A DNA stretch of 47,233 nt from Elysia marginata. Lineage: Eukaryota; Mollusca; Gastropoda; Plakobranchidae. The translations under genes and the position numbers were made by a program. The notes beneath the pieces were generated by a model. That model was not told the origin of the DNA, searched no databases, and was given only the letters and a program-made list of their open reading frames with translations. The stretch lies in assembly GCA_019649035.1 (NCBI GenBank), contig BMAT01002950.1, positions 454,385 through 501,617 on the forward strand, given 5' to 3'. Position 1 is the stretch's first letter. Every line of letters starts with the position of its first letter. Of the stretch, positions 10,169 through 25,100 are shown one piece after another.

Positions 10169-13100
10169 CTGATGAGGCAGGGGTGGATGATAGTCATATT
10201 AATACAAAAGGCATAGCAAATGAAAATTTCAACAGCATTGTCTGTAAAAATAAAGTAATGATAAAAAGCATATTTTCAGATTTTGCAGATGTGGGTACCT
10301 TGCATGTATGGGTAGAAATTTAATGCAAGATCTTTTGTTGTCTGGCCATTACATATATTCAACTAGTGAAAAAACTTCATGGAGCTTATTGCCCAGGGGA
10401 TACATAGAGGGAAAGGTACAATATTATTAGCATAAACTGATTGTAGTGATAAAAATGTTTTTTTTTTTCAATTTACCTTTTCAAAAGAGACAAAAAAAGG
10501 AAAATGCTTAAAATTAGCTTTTACAAGACAAACAAGTAATGCTTTTTGAAGATAAAAAAAAGTTGTCTCTCAATAATTAGGTTCAAGACATTATTTTGCT
10601 ATTGATGTCACATAATGTGTACATAAAAACTGCAAACCAAAAATTTTCATGTAAATTTTTCAAATAGAGTGTTACATGAGGCTGGATGTAATAATTTCCA
10701 TAACCTTAAAAAACTAAATTGCCTTCCAACCTATCAATAATTGAAAATTTCTAATTAGTTAATGTCTTTTAAGAATAGGCTTGTTTCTCTTTTTCTTTTA
10801 AAAGAAAACAACTTTCAATATCTTTCCACAAAATTTCATGCCATTTTCGAAGTTTGGAAACTCATAAAAATGAATTAGCTGTCTTCCTTAACTACTATAT
10901 TAGGAGTCGAGTATAAATCTGAGAGTCTTCTTTTTGTATAGCAGCTTTTAACAAGTGCAACTGTTGAGAGTCCTAACTGTTATATACCGTTTTGATGGCA
11001 AATGAATGGGCTTTTATGTTAAATGTCTTTATTATAATATCACATCATATTACACAATTTTACCTACTTTTGTTACTAAAAAATAAACTTTTCACACCAT
11101 AAAATCGGAAAATGAAAAAAAAATCATTATGAACTAAAAAAAAAAACACTTCACCTTGGTACAAATCACATTTTTTAACTTTAAAAATCTCATTCTGGAT
11201 TTTTTATCATTTTTTTTTTAAAAATGGGCAATTTTTGACTTAATAACTAAATTCAAAATGGCGGCAGGCTGTTAACAAGAAAACAACTTTTTTGGGTCTT
11301 ATAACTCAATACAAAATTAAACCAAATTGTTTTTGTTGATTTCTGCGGGTTCATTTAGCTTTTATTATTCACAGGAAATAACTTTCTGCTTTCATTTATT
11401 GACACATAATCAATTTATTCATTGATGACGTCATTGATCACTGGTGATCGAAATATATAGAAGAGGAAGGAAGAGAGTTAAAATATAAACAGCTCATGAT
11501 GTAAAAATTGCAAATCTGACTGATTTGCACAGTTTGCAAGATGTGTACATGTGAGATGCAATGACTGTTTATTTATACTAATCCATAAAATTGTTTAAAA
11601 AGTAAATATTTTTAATACAAGCTGCTCAAAGACAAATACTTACTTTCTTCTAAGTAACTGTCTAAGTATATGATGGAGGTAGATTTGACTCTGAAAAGTG
11701 TTCAAATAAAAAAGAGTAAAACACACGACACACACATAAAAAAACCAAACAACATGTGCAAAAAGTTAGCTTCAACAAACCTCAAGCTTGTTTTAATATA
11801 TAATTCCTTTTCTTTTTCATAAACTTTTTCGAAAAATAACCTGTATACCCTCTAGACATCTATGAATTCACACAAAGTTAAACAAATAGGAAAATTACTC
11901 AGCCATTTTGCAAGTTGCAGGGTGTAAGCTTTCTACTGTGAAAACCTTAAACCTACTTTGCTTACAGCATACTACCTTGACAGGCAGATATTAAAACATG
12001 TCCAAATTTTTCTTATCTGTTTCATGAGATGTTAAACAATGAGCATCAAAGTACAACTTGGCTGTCTTTTAAGTAGCATTAAAAAAAAGTAAAAACATGG
12101 CAAGAAAAATCTTATTATACCTGATTATGGTCACATTGCAAAATAGTTACTACATTTACTCACAGTTCTCTCTAAAGTGCAGAAGGGCATATCCATATTG
12201 ATTTGAGATGAGGAAGAAAATGTGTAGGAAACAACATCACAGGCAGCTCCTAAAATGACAGCATCTTCAAACAGCACCGCTACAAAAGAAACAAACATAA
12301 ATGAGCTTTGAAAGATAAAACTTTCTGCAACCGTTTGGAAACAGCAAATTATATCTATGCGCGGTCATTAATCTAAATTATAAAGAAAATGTTTACTTTT
12401 ATCGATACACACAAATAAAAACATATTAACTGATTGCATTGTTTTATAGTTTCAAAGTCCCGATTCCAAATTAAATAGGAAATTTCTCTCACAAAGACCT
12501 ACATCCACCAAAATTTTAACAAATCAAAGCATACCAACAGATTGATAGTGTCAATGAACTTCTGACTTTCAGGCGGGAAATATAGTGAAACTGTCCGTTT
12601 CTAGGCACCTGAAACACCGCAGAAAAGCAGCGCCAAACGTGATCATAGTGAAACTGTGTATTCTCGACAACACCGATCTACACAAAGGGCATAAGCACTT
12701 GGCTGCTGAGCTCCCTCTAGTACTAAGCATACAATATTTATAGCAACCAGAATAATTTTAAAATGAAATGTAGAAAAGACTACGGTCAAATTTTAAAGAG
12801 GAATAGAACGCAGTTTTTTACAGAGTTGGCGTTAGAGGGTTTTTGGAAGAGCATGACGGTTTCACTATCAGATATGTTCATCTAGATCTAGACTAGATCA
12901 AGTAAGACAGCAGGGAATGGGTTTTCCAATTTATTTTTTTTTTTTCGCAAATTAAAAAAACAACAACAAAATGTGTGTTTACTATGGAATCAGGTTTTTT
13001 TTTACCCCCTGAGTTAAAAAATGTAATCAATTTTTATTTTAAATTTGAAATTACTGATTTAGATTTTCAAAATTTATTCCCGCGCTGAGATATTTTTAGA

Positions 13101-16100
13101 ACTGATGCAATACGCCCACACCGTCCTTGATTTCAGGCGACACGGACTGGTAAAAAATGGAGCATGCTCTGACCTCCCAGCCCACACAAAATTCCCGCCT
13201 TTTAAAGACAGTGTCACTATAATAACTCAAACTTGTGATTCTTTATGCAACATGATTCATGTTGGGTTTGATTTTCACAGACACCGCACTATTTCGCACC
13301 GCTTGTCAGTTTCACTATATTTCAGGCCTAACCAAAAGGATGATATCATTGAAAACTGAAATTCCACAGAGAGGTAATAGTTTCCAAAACTTTCACATGT
13401 TAATAAAACATCCTGCAACATTCTTTAAAAGTTTACTCTCAGTAAAAAAAAAATTAATTCAAGATGTAAGAGGTTTTACTGCATTCATATTTTTTTGAGT
13501 CAAAGTAACTGAACAGGAGCTGCTCCACAGATGAGTCACTTACCAAGTGGATAGATGTCCACCCGGAATGGCAGCATGATCCTCCTGGACATAAAGTTAT
13601 GAGCTTTACCCTCGTCTCGTGGGAACAAAGGTAGCCACACCTTATGACAAAAGGCACACAAACAAGCAGTTCAAATTACATGGAAAACAAATCAAAAAAT
13701 TTTTTATTTCTTTAGTACAGCTGGGCACAGATAAAAAAAAAATTCAGGCAAAGCTATTTTTTTTTATAAATCTGCCTGTTAAGAGAGTGTCCTATAATCA
13801 ACTAGAAGTTTGAGGATTTTACAATAGAAAGCTTATACCCAGCAACTTGCAAAATGACCCTAGAGATTATGTTTTGTTTAAAATAAAATAAATGGAGATG
13901 AAATTAGTACGTTAAACTAGGCTTGTGAATTCTATGACAGGTTTGATTAAGCGAAATTGCAAGTTCAATGTTTTGCACAGCATTTCTTTTTTACTATGAA
14001 TCGTTTTCCCCTTACTTTTTTTTTTTTTACAAAATGATTGGTAAACTTTTCACCTTTAGAAGCCTTAAAAGTACTTTTACGAGTTATTGCAAACAAATGC
14101 AGAAATTGATAAGTACAGCAGTTTTAATCTTATAGTCTTGGAAAAGTGTTCTCTCAGGTATTATTTAATAAACATACGGAATTTTCTTCAAAAAAAAAAA
14201 GTATCTAATGTTACTGACCTTCATGCCATGGGAGCCACAACCAAGCCACATAGCTTCCATCAACTGGACTTTACCAACGTTGGCTCTTGTGGTGGTCCAC
14301 AGGTTTTCTACTGATGTTGCTACAACTGAAGGGTTACAAAATGGAACCTGGGGAGAAAAATTAGGCAATTAAGAATGTACCCTGTTCATGATATCATTTT
14401 CTGGAAAACATTATAACTACCAAGGCACTGTAATTATTTTTTTTTCCAAAGAGTAATACACATACTGGTATGTTAACCGAATGAGACTTACTCATTCACT
14501 ATCTTACAATTGACTCAAATTTAAAATGACCACACTGAATTTGTTTGTATTATAAATAAATAATCATTAATTATTATTTGTCTCTGACCTGCACAGCTTC
14601 AGAAATTGTAAAGTTTTTAATGGAGAAAGCTTGTACCACTGATATCTTTACACTTTGGTATTCTTACAAGGAATATGCAGAAAAATTGTTACACCCCGAT
14701 CAGGTCCCCTTCTTACGACATTTAAAAAAAATCTTAACTACTTTAAACCAGAGATGCCACCTTGGCAAGACAAAATTGCCTGAACTTTTCTTTGAACCCC
14801 ATCCATCGCTACACGCCTTTTCAACTTCTCAAGTTTTTCTATTGGTCGTTCTTTGCATTACCATGGAACAATTTTCGGGATAATCCGGGCAAGACTGACA
14901 AAATGAAGGGGATGATACCCATTTTTACCAAATTTCTTTCCAAGAACACAAGGTGGAATTTACTCACTGGGGTGTCACTATTTATTTGAGTTACAAATTA
15001 GATCTACTCCTATGAGGCTCATTATTCTTCATTTCGTCAGTGTTGTTTATTATGATAAAAAAAAAAATGCATTTTACTGCATAGGACACTTTATTTTGAG
15101 AAAAAAATAAAGAATTGATTACCACGAGGTTTAGGCTTAGATTGAGCTAGGGTTGCACCACTGTGTCAGTGTGTGGAAATTCTTCCCTTTCCAGTACTGC
15201 CTTTTTTTCTATCATAAAATGTAACATGCCACACTTGCCCCTGACAACATGCGAATGTAACCCAAAGGAAATTCACTAATATAGTCATTTTCTTCAGTTT
15301 TCGCCTTGAAACACTCTTGTTTAGATCTTTAATAACCTGACGTCCATTTCGTTTGACAACAAACATTAAATCCATTTTTGAAGGATTGGTATGAAAAGAT
15401 AGATCTAAATCTAATAATCTAGATTAGACCTAGAACTAAAAATTCTATCAAATGTGTAGATAAAAAGTCCATTGATTGTGAAGGTTTTCTATTGAAAACA
15501 TCATAAACATTGATGTGGATGTATCATTCCGTCATTCCCTGAGCTTTAAGTCAACAAATGACTAGCATTAGCAATGTAGACGGTCTGTAAGGCAATCCGG
15601 ATATTATTGTTTGTTTGCACATGCTCAGTGGCTCATTTCCGTCAGTTACAGAGGGGACTTAACTCCCACTGCTGGATGAAGACTAATTCTTCGTCCGTTT
15701 TTTCTTTCCATTTCTCTCTTCCGTCAATATTATTTTCACTTATTACCGGCAGACAAGCAAGGTTTACCTGAACCTTGACGGAATATTGACGGAGCCCATA
15801 CCATTGCCGGAATTCCGGCAATTGCCGGAAAAGTGGCACCTCTGTTTAAACAGAAACAATGTCGCAGACTTTGGTATCATGGCCAATAAGACTGAATTGA
15901 AATCAATCTTGTTAGAAACATGTATCAAAGAAAACTAGTAAATTTTTTTATTTTGAGGGAAACTAAACTGACCGGCCTGTGTTTGTTTTTTTCCTCTTTG
16001 ATCTGTGGCCCTGATCTGTCCCGCTGGAACATAAGAAGCTTTCCAGATACGCTGACCAACATGGACTCAGCCTCTTTAGATGAAGGGTGCACTTTGGGAT

Positions 16101-19100
16101 TCACTTTGAGCAGAATACCACACACACAAAAAAATTATGTTTTACTCATCATCATGCAAAGAAAAGGGCTGCTTAATAAGAAGACAATCAAGATAATATG
16201 ACAATTTAAAAAAATGTTTCATGACAGACACTGAAAACACAAATCTCAAGGCATATCACTTCATCAATCATGTCACATGAATGAAATAAAATGCATGAAT
16301 ATCAATGCAACTTTGCTGGTTTTGAAATAAACTGTAGTCATTTTATTAAGAGTGAAGCAGTAGACTAACCTGATTCTGACATGAGGGAGGTCAGGGTGAG
16401 ACCAGCAACACAGAGTGGGTGGGGAATAAAACTTGTCAGAGAAATCTCCTGGACTTTGGTAATTTGAACGGTTGGGTCTGACGAGAAAAAAAAGTAAAAA
16501 AAAAGTATTTAACAATACATGCTTAGTATACAAAACATAAAACGTTTTCAATAAGCTGAAATGAAAGCCAGCACAAGTTTTAAGTGATTAAACTTTAAAG
16601 GCACGCTTGATTTTAGCATAGGTATTAGTTTTAATCAGCACTACCACACAATTGTCACTCACACTTAGTTCTTACAAACAAAAACAGGTACAATATGGAA
16701 GAAAATTATGGCTTAGGACAGAAAGCACTGAACTAAAATACTTATTTGGACATTGTTTGAGAGGGAAATCCTGACGTTTAGCTTGTCCAAAGAATTTCCC
16801 CTCGTGGGATCGATAAAGAATTTTGAATCTTTAAATCTTTTGAATATTTGACAGATATTACTAAACCAAAATAACTTACTTGGTTGGGGGTTTTTCCTCT
16901 CTAAACTGAACATTGCAACATGACTGTCTGCACAGAATGTAATGAGCATGTCCCTGAATGTATTCAAAAGTAGCACCTGGGACTGCACTCGCAGCACCTG
17001 AGCAAAAGTATTGTCTAATTTGGCTGTGCGGGGGTAGCATCGAATCTGAGGAAATACATCATTAAGAATGTAATGTTTGACTCCACTGACTCCAAATAAA
17101 ACAAGTGAGGACCTTGCAATTTATGACATGAGGAACGAGGGAGGTAATTCTGAACAAATCAAAATGTTCAAACTTTTCATGTCCTCAAAATCTTTGACTG
17201 GTTGAAAAAGACAGAAATAAAAAACAAGCTTCTTTCAATCAGTGCGTGAGAAGTTCTATGGTTCCATGTCAAATTCTGCTGTGTACTGCAACTCAAATTG
17301 ACATACAGAGGTTGCAACAAATGTGTTGTATGATACTGCCCATGCATTTAACAAATTAAAACAGGAATATAATACATACAAGTAAGCTAACCTCATCTCT
17401 TTGGCCTTGAATATTGAAACACGCCAGGCAGACAAAATCTTTCCACCAAGTGATACCCCCAGAAACCACCATATCACGCTCCTGGGTCTCATTGCCAAAA
17501 AGTTTCCATTTGCGACTAAACAGGGCATAGTGAGCAAAGCCCGTCTTCCCTGCCACAGCCACACACTGGCCTGCTCTATCTACAGATGCATACTGTGGAT
17601 GAAAAAAAAAACTCAAAATCTTTAAAAGGGAAGGTCTAGACACTTCATATAAACAAATATTACTGTTTCTAAGCACTTCCAGTTGTTACAGATTGAAGGA
17701 AACACAATTTGACAATGCTAACACCCAGGTATGCATTTTTATTATTTTCAACAAGAGTTTGTAAGCAAATACCTTTTCTACTTAATGTTTTGTATTCTTT
17801 TTTTTTGAAATATTTACAATACCCTCGGACATGTTGAATGATTTTATTCCCTTCTTTCTTACTTTTTTTTTTTTTTTTTTCAAAATATAATGGTTGTGCT
17901 TTTGTAACTATTTCAAATTTTTCTTTATTCCCTTTCCTCACCCTGATTGGCCAGTTTGAGGCCAGATAACTGTGAGAGATGGGTATCACCTGCCACTGCT
18001 TGTTACCGATATATCCTGCTCCCATATTGATTGAGCTGCTGCCACTGTTGGCCTTGTGCTGTTGGGAATGATGGCTAGAGCGTGACATTGTGTCACCAGT
18101 GCTCATGTACAGTTTGTCCTCACCTTGAAGGAACACATGCTCATGGTTGCTCTGAATCACAAGAAGAAAATAGAAAAGAGGACAATGCAAGAAAGATAGA
18201 CCTAGTTATCTGTTTTCTTTAGTTCTTATCACTGTTATTGCAAGCAATGAGCAGAATTAAAGCACCTCATCTTTATTTATTCAATACAGCACTTACAACA
18301 AAGCAGATACACTTTGAATCCTTCACGATTCTCCTTGCAATGTTAAGTTTTTATCTGCTAATAAAACAATTAACAGAGTACTGTAATATTTAAGACCAGA
18401 AGGTCAACTATCTCTACAGTATGAAAATTTTAAGTACAAACACAGGCATTTATCTCATGTCCATTTGATTGGCTTTCAACTATAATAAGACCTTTGGAGT
18501 AAACAGGACAATTGAAGGCAGACTAAAAATGTTCTAATAAAAAATCATGTTAAACAAATAAGTACATCACTTAGAAGCTGATAGGAAAACAAGAATATAA
18601 ACACCATCGCAACTTAAGAGTTGTGAGAAAAAAATATAGAGCAAACAATATCCCTTTCACTATGTCTGACAAAAACGAAGGGCCTTAAAAATTGAATATT
18701 TCCTTGCCTTTAAAATTGTCTTCAAAACTTCAATTGTATTTTATCTGGATGAGATTGTTTGGCAATTTTTACACACTCTCACGCTTTGTAGCATCTTGAC
18801 AAACAAAACCAAATTTGACTGAATCCATTAAAATTACCCATTTAAAATATCTTGAAAAAGACATAAGGTTTAAAGTTTGTAGGAAAAAAGAGGAATATGG
18901 AGTTTTTGGAAGACATTTAGCAATAACCATTTGCTCATGTAACTTAAGCACTTTCTTATGGGGTTCTCCTTTTTATATGCATAAATGGAAAATAATTTTG
19001 AACAGTGACTTCAAATTAAAATATCTATTCCAAAAAAGAGTCTGTTTTGCTATTAACCATGGCTCAACGTGTACTTATTTGCAAATTATTAATGGGCAAG

Positions 19101-22100
19101 CAACATCATTCAAAAACTTAAGAGATAGCTATCAGACAGTAATTAATATCATTATTCTGAGGACCTTGGGGTCAAGGCAACATACCAAATCAACCAGAGA
19201 AAATTAAAAAAAAAAATGTGGAGCAAATACCTCCATTTTAATCTTTAAAAGCATTATTGTATTATGTTTTCAAGTTTCTGCTCACCATGCATGGGTTGAC
19301 TGTGAGAGCACTCTTCACAAACTGAAACTGCAACAACTGTGTGCAGGAACTTTTCAGGCTGTTGTTTTCTACACCGCTTTGTTCACTGTTCACCTCCTCC
19401 TGGTGTTTGTTGTCCTCTGGATCAGTGCCACCCTTAGCCTCTGAGCTAATTTTACTGACCATCCAGAGATGATAGCCTTCCAGGCCCCACTCCATTGACA
19501 CAATGGGTGCAGGATAGAGGCTGCCACTATCTGTTGATGAGCTGCAAAGGTGAAAAAAAAAACAAAACTCACTAACCTTTATCTCTTGGAATAAGGAAAG
19601 AGATAGAAACAAAAATAAAACCCCAGGACAAAAGAGACTGTAAGAGAGGGAGAAGATTTTTATTTATGATACATTTGAACATAATTCACTTAGAGCCCAA
19701 TATACTTTCTAATCAGCACTCACTTAAAACAAAGAATTCTAACAATGTGGAAAAAAAAAATTAAACTGCAACACATTACTTTAAAAAAAAAATTCAAAAC
19801 TACTTAGCCAGTCACCATATCAGGTATTTTAAAGTTTTTTTTTAACTTCTTCCAGCACATACAGTTACATCCTAAAAGTATAACAGACATTTACTTCTTC
19901 CTGCAAGACTTCAAAAAAAAAAATTATACAATTACAAACACTGACATTTTAAAAAATTTTTTCATTAAGGTTTTGTTTTCTAATATTAAATACCTATAGT
20001 CTCCTCCCAAAGTACATAAAAGCAAGGAGCCAAAAACACTCCACAAGGAGAGACCACCATTTTTCCAGGCCAGAGCTAAAGCTGTCCCATCTGGTGTCCA
20101 CTTCATGCAAGTTACCTGGCCTGCTATCAAACCTGCGTCTGGGTAGACATGGACCAAAAATATTTACGTAAGTGGATAAAAACAAGTTTAGAACATACGT
20201 AGAGTGGAGTCCACTTAACTCTAACTCTGATAACTCAAATATTGGATGACTTGAATCTGTTCTAAGATTTCAACTGGCATTTTTTTCTTTGTTAACTATC
20301 ACTAAACTCAAAATTCTGCTATTTTGAATTAAATTTGCTGTTCCTAAGGACTTAGACTAACACTGTAAAATTCTTTTTTTTAATTGAAAATGGGTTTACA
20401 ACAAAAGGTTTACCTTATCATAAGAGACTCACCAGGGAACTCCTTGCTTGATATGACAAGTCTGTGTGAAATTTCTAGGGCTCCGACAGCTTCATCCAAG
20501 TGATAAACAATGCCATCTCCACTGGAAAACATGGTTTACAATTTTATATGTACATCTAAATAGGCCTTTTATTTTTTCAATATCAACAAATACTTGAGGA
20601 TCTACTTTTTATAATTTAGCAAAAAAATTTTTTTAAGATGTTCAGAAAGAAAAGAGGATATATTTAAATGCAAATCTGCATTAAGCATTAACTGCCTTTA
20701 ACATATTAGTGATTAACACCAAATTTTAAACATAATTTTGAAAAAAAAAACATTTGGAAAGACTAGTATTCAAACACGACAATGAAGCTGTTAGCCCTTA
20801 ACTTTACAGCAATGTGTCATTAGAATCTTGAACACACTTTTTTCCATAATTCTACTGGACCTAAAAGTCATTAAATCTAACTTCGTTGACCTGGTTTGAG
20901 AAAATACAAAAAAGAAATATTGAAAGTATTATTTTGACAATCAAAAATATGTCTTCCTATAATAACATCTTTAATGTATCGGAACATGCAAAGAGATATG
21001 ATCATATTGGATCAATCGGATTAACTTTAAATCTACATCTACTTACCTGAAGCAGCCAAAGGCTATAAGTCTATATCTGTGATTCACAGCCACTGTTGCT
21101 GCATCATTTATTTCCTGAGCCCAAACACCATGTGCATTCTGGCAGTGAAAAAATCTGAGATGTAATTCATACCACTAATTGTAATTATTCCATTAACTGT
21201 ATGCATTATTTGGTAAATTATACTCTTTACTAGCAATTTAAGCAATTCAAAGTAAAAGTCACTTTGTAAAATAAACGAGAAAGCTGATTGCATGAAGACC
21301 TGTTTTATGAGCTCTGGTGTGCAAAGGGTTCAATGACTATTTAAGAAAAACAAAATTCTTATGTGCACACTAGCATAAAAAGAGTATCGAGTCAGAAAAA
21401 AGGTAAGAGAGAGAACAAAAGTCAGGCACTGTTATAGGGTAATGAAATGAAGACCTACTGTTTTCTCCCCTCGACTAGATGGAGGTATCACAAAAACAGC
21501 ACGACCTGAAGACAACACCATACTGTAACCTCCCAGAGTAGGACTGTACTCCATCTCACATACATGGCTGTTCCCACTAGACAGGCGGGTAGCTGAAATA
21601 TAAACAACTTTGATGTATTATTAAGAAAACAAACAAAAAAACATACAAGAAACAAACAAATTGTAACATCTTTATCAATGTCAAATAGAGACAAAATATA
21701 CATCTTGCGACAAGTGCATATGAAGTCGGATGTCGCAATTTCACATTAAGAGACACTGCAATTTTTAGTGCAATGTATTTTTTTGAGACTACAAACATAA
21801 AAAATTTCACTAAATCATCAACATTTTGTGAAAAAGTATTAAAATTTTGGTTTACATACAATATTATCAAGAAAAAGATAAGGAAAAAGACACTTTTAGA
21901 GAGCATTTCCTCAAAAACAAAATTTATATGGTTATATGGCACCCAATTTATTTGCATTGGTCTCAAGACATATTAATTATTAAAATTTCATCACTGTAAC
22001 TTTGAGTCTATATTAAATCACATGCAAAAAGTACAGATAATGGTTGCCAATAAAGTATAAACACACCTCTGAACTGCTGTAGATCAGCCGACACTGGTAT

Positions 22101-25100
22101 ATCATTCAGGTGTAAGGTTGCTTTCTCATTCTTGTTGCCTGTCCACCGTAAACGGTTAAGACAGCCATCTATTGTAGCTACAACCAGCTCATCTCTTACT
22201 GACAGGAAACTAAAAATAAAAACAAACAAACAAAAAAAGAATTACAATACAGACCTAGATTTTGTCAGGGTTTTTGCATTTTGGCAGCCTTAGTTCATGC
22301 TGACAGCAACAAAAGATTGCATGACTTTGTTATTCTGGATCTTCCTGCTTGCCTCTTAATGGTTCTATTCCCAAATATGTCTGCCAGGTCCTAGAATATG
22401 GCGCATCATCAAGGAATACAAAGGTTAAAAATAATCAACAAAAAGCAAAGCCTCAGAATAATAACGGGCGGAGATCTATAATCAACACCAATTCAGAAAA
22501 TGGAAACAATCACTGGACGACAGTCTCTGGAGGAAAGAAGAGAGACAAAAATTCTTACAATGCACCAAAAGTACAAAGCAATGCCTGATTGCGTACGAAA
22601 CAGAAAACTAAAAGACACAAAAAAAGAGGAACAACTTTTGTAAGTATTCCAGAAATATTGAAACTAAAAACGAAGAACTTGCAGGACTGGGTACACTAGA
22701 AACTGTATTACATTACAGCTCTATTCCTCCATACAAGATGCATACACTTCCAAGTATTGTAATAGAGATAAAGAACATTGGCCCCAACGCACAACTCTCA
22801 GAGCGAGAAAAAAATCGATTTTACAGAAAAAAAAACCTGGACAAGAAATACCCAATCAAAGCATGGATAAGAGTCTACACCGTGGAGGTTGTGAAGTTAA
22901 TGCTACTCTACCAGATGGAGCTATGCTAGAAAGATCTGTCGCCTGCGGAATGCGTTACATCAACCACAAGGCAGAAACAGAAACCATCAAGGAAGCCCAC
23001 AACATAGTCAATGACAAAATCTCCAAAACATCAAAAGTAGTTATACTAAATGACGCTAGATCGGTACTGCAAACTTTGGAAAACACCAAATACACTTAGA
23101 AACCCTATGACAAAAATTGCTGGAGTTGGGGGGTCAGGGTAGAAGAACTCACCCTTAAGTGAATACTGAGGGCAATGAAAAGGCAGACAACCTTGCCAAA
23201 CTTAGCTCAGGATTAGAACAAGAAGAAGCAACAATCACATGTCAGGAAGCAGAAACAATGATCAAGAAGACTGCAGGAGAAAAGTTAAAAGAGCCATGAA
23301 GATTTTTAACAGAAAGGCAGAAAGGAACAAACATCCCTCTTTAGATTAAGAACTGGTCATAACAAATAGGCAAAAAACATGTTCAGAACTTTAAGAATAG
23401 GCAAATCAGAAATTTGAAAGTGCGGAGACTATGCAAAGACAACTGAACATTTTCTTCAGGAATGCTTGTTACATAAAGAAAAGGCGAAAATATTGGGAAT
23501 CTACTGCAGAGATTAGAACCATACTACTTGGCCCAAACATAGAGAAAAACAATTGACTTCCTGGAACTGAGGGGTATACATAAGAAAAAAAACAACTAAA
23601 CATTTGGAGAACGAGAAGAAGAAGAACAAATAAATACAAAGTCCATTTTTCCAAGACTGAGATATACGAGTTAGGGATGTTCTTTTTAACCAGAATTGGA
23701 CATTTTTGTACAAATAGTACTTCACGCAATAAAGGATTGACTATTTTTTCTTTTGTTTAGCAAAATGTATAGTGATTTGTTATTCCATCAGCTGGAAGTT
23801 GAGCTTGTGTTCAAATAACACATTGCCAATGCATGATAAACACGGCTACACAGTGTCTTTTTTGTTGAATGATGTGGTGTCTCTTCTTATAGGACAAAAT
23901 AGTTACTTTTGCTTTTTTATTATTACCAGAAACATTAAATTCAAGGGAATTAACTTACATTATAAATGACACAGCAAGCTAAGGTATACTTTGATGTGAT
24001 TCACAAAAGGTCAGAAATAGCAGACAGAAATAAGAGACAGTTAAGGGCAGTGACCATGTTAATTAGCATTGGAATTGTCGATTAGCACACTTCAGCTCAA
24101 ATACATTGATTTTGTGGCAAGAAAAAAAAATAAAAACATTTGGGCACCATTAAAGGATTAGAAATCTTGTGCGTTTTATTCTTAAGTCATATCACCTAAG
24201 ACACAGTTTAGAAGTAATTCAAATGATCTTTAGTCTCACCATGATATGTGGGACTGCAGACTGACATGGGCCATGTACGTCAGCTTGATGGCAGGTACAC
24301 TGTCACTGTCAAGAATGCCATTGATGTTGATCTTTGGGGTAATTGGTGTTCTGCAGATTGTCAAGAGTACATTATTTTACAAGTAGTACACATGTCTTGC
24401 AAACAATGCTAATGAGCCAAACGTCGCAATTTTTACACTGCAAGGAGTTGATATTTTGAAAAAAAAAACAAAGAGAATTTTACTCAGCTTTCAAACGTCG
24501 AAAAGGACATGGAAATCTCAAAAGTTTGTAAAAAAGTATTAGAACTTCTTATAAGTTCTAAAACAGAGATAAAGAGGAATAAACCTAATTCATTTTCTCA
24601 AGTTAAGGTTTCCAGCATTATAGGACTCATTTGTACTGATTGCCAAAATAATGTACAATATACTGTGCTGATGGGAAAAAGTTTTGAAACATAAAAAAAA
24701 CATATACGGAAGTCAGCTCAGTTTGTGAATAATACTACTCCAAAGCAACTCTTACGACATCCTATGTTAAGATTCCCTTGAGAGCACAGAAATTCTCTCA
24801 ATAGTACAGTAGACAAATCATTATACATTTTTGCAAACAGAATTCAGCTGGAATTTGATGAGGAAGTAAATTTCTGAGATGTGGTTTTGATTAATTCTAA
24901 GCATGTGCTTTGCTAAATATCAAGACAAGCTGATTCTGTTGATCCTGTGATTACTGGCTTGTTGAGAGAAAATAACACATAGCCTTTTATGCTTAGGAGA
25001 CAGAAAAAAAAGGAACCATGGGTCTTCACAAAATTTTGAATGTCCAAGGAAGAATTCCTTTTTTTTTTTTTCAAAACTTTAGATAAAAATGCAAAGTATA

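Noticed and set aside
13105..13498. Plus-strand open frames in RIC1 intron 17
   Set aside because: They overlap the inverted-repeat-bounded block and have no family resemblance or splice context.
14578..14989. Plus-strand open frames of 101 and 75 codons in RIC1 intron 15
   Set aside because: No recognisable domain, no splice signals of note, and they overlap each other in different frames within an intron of RIC1.
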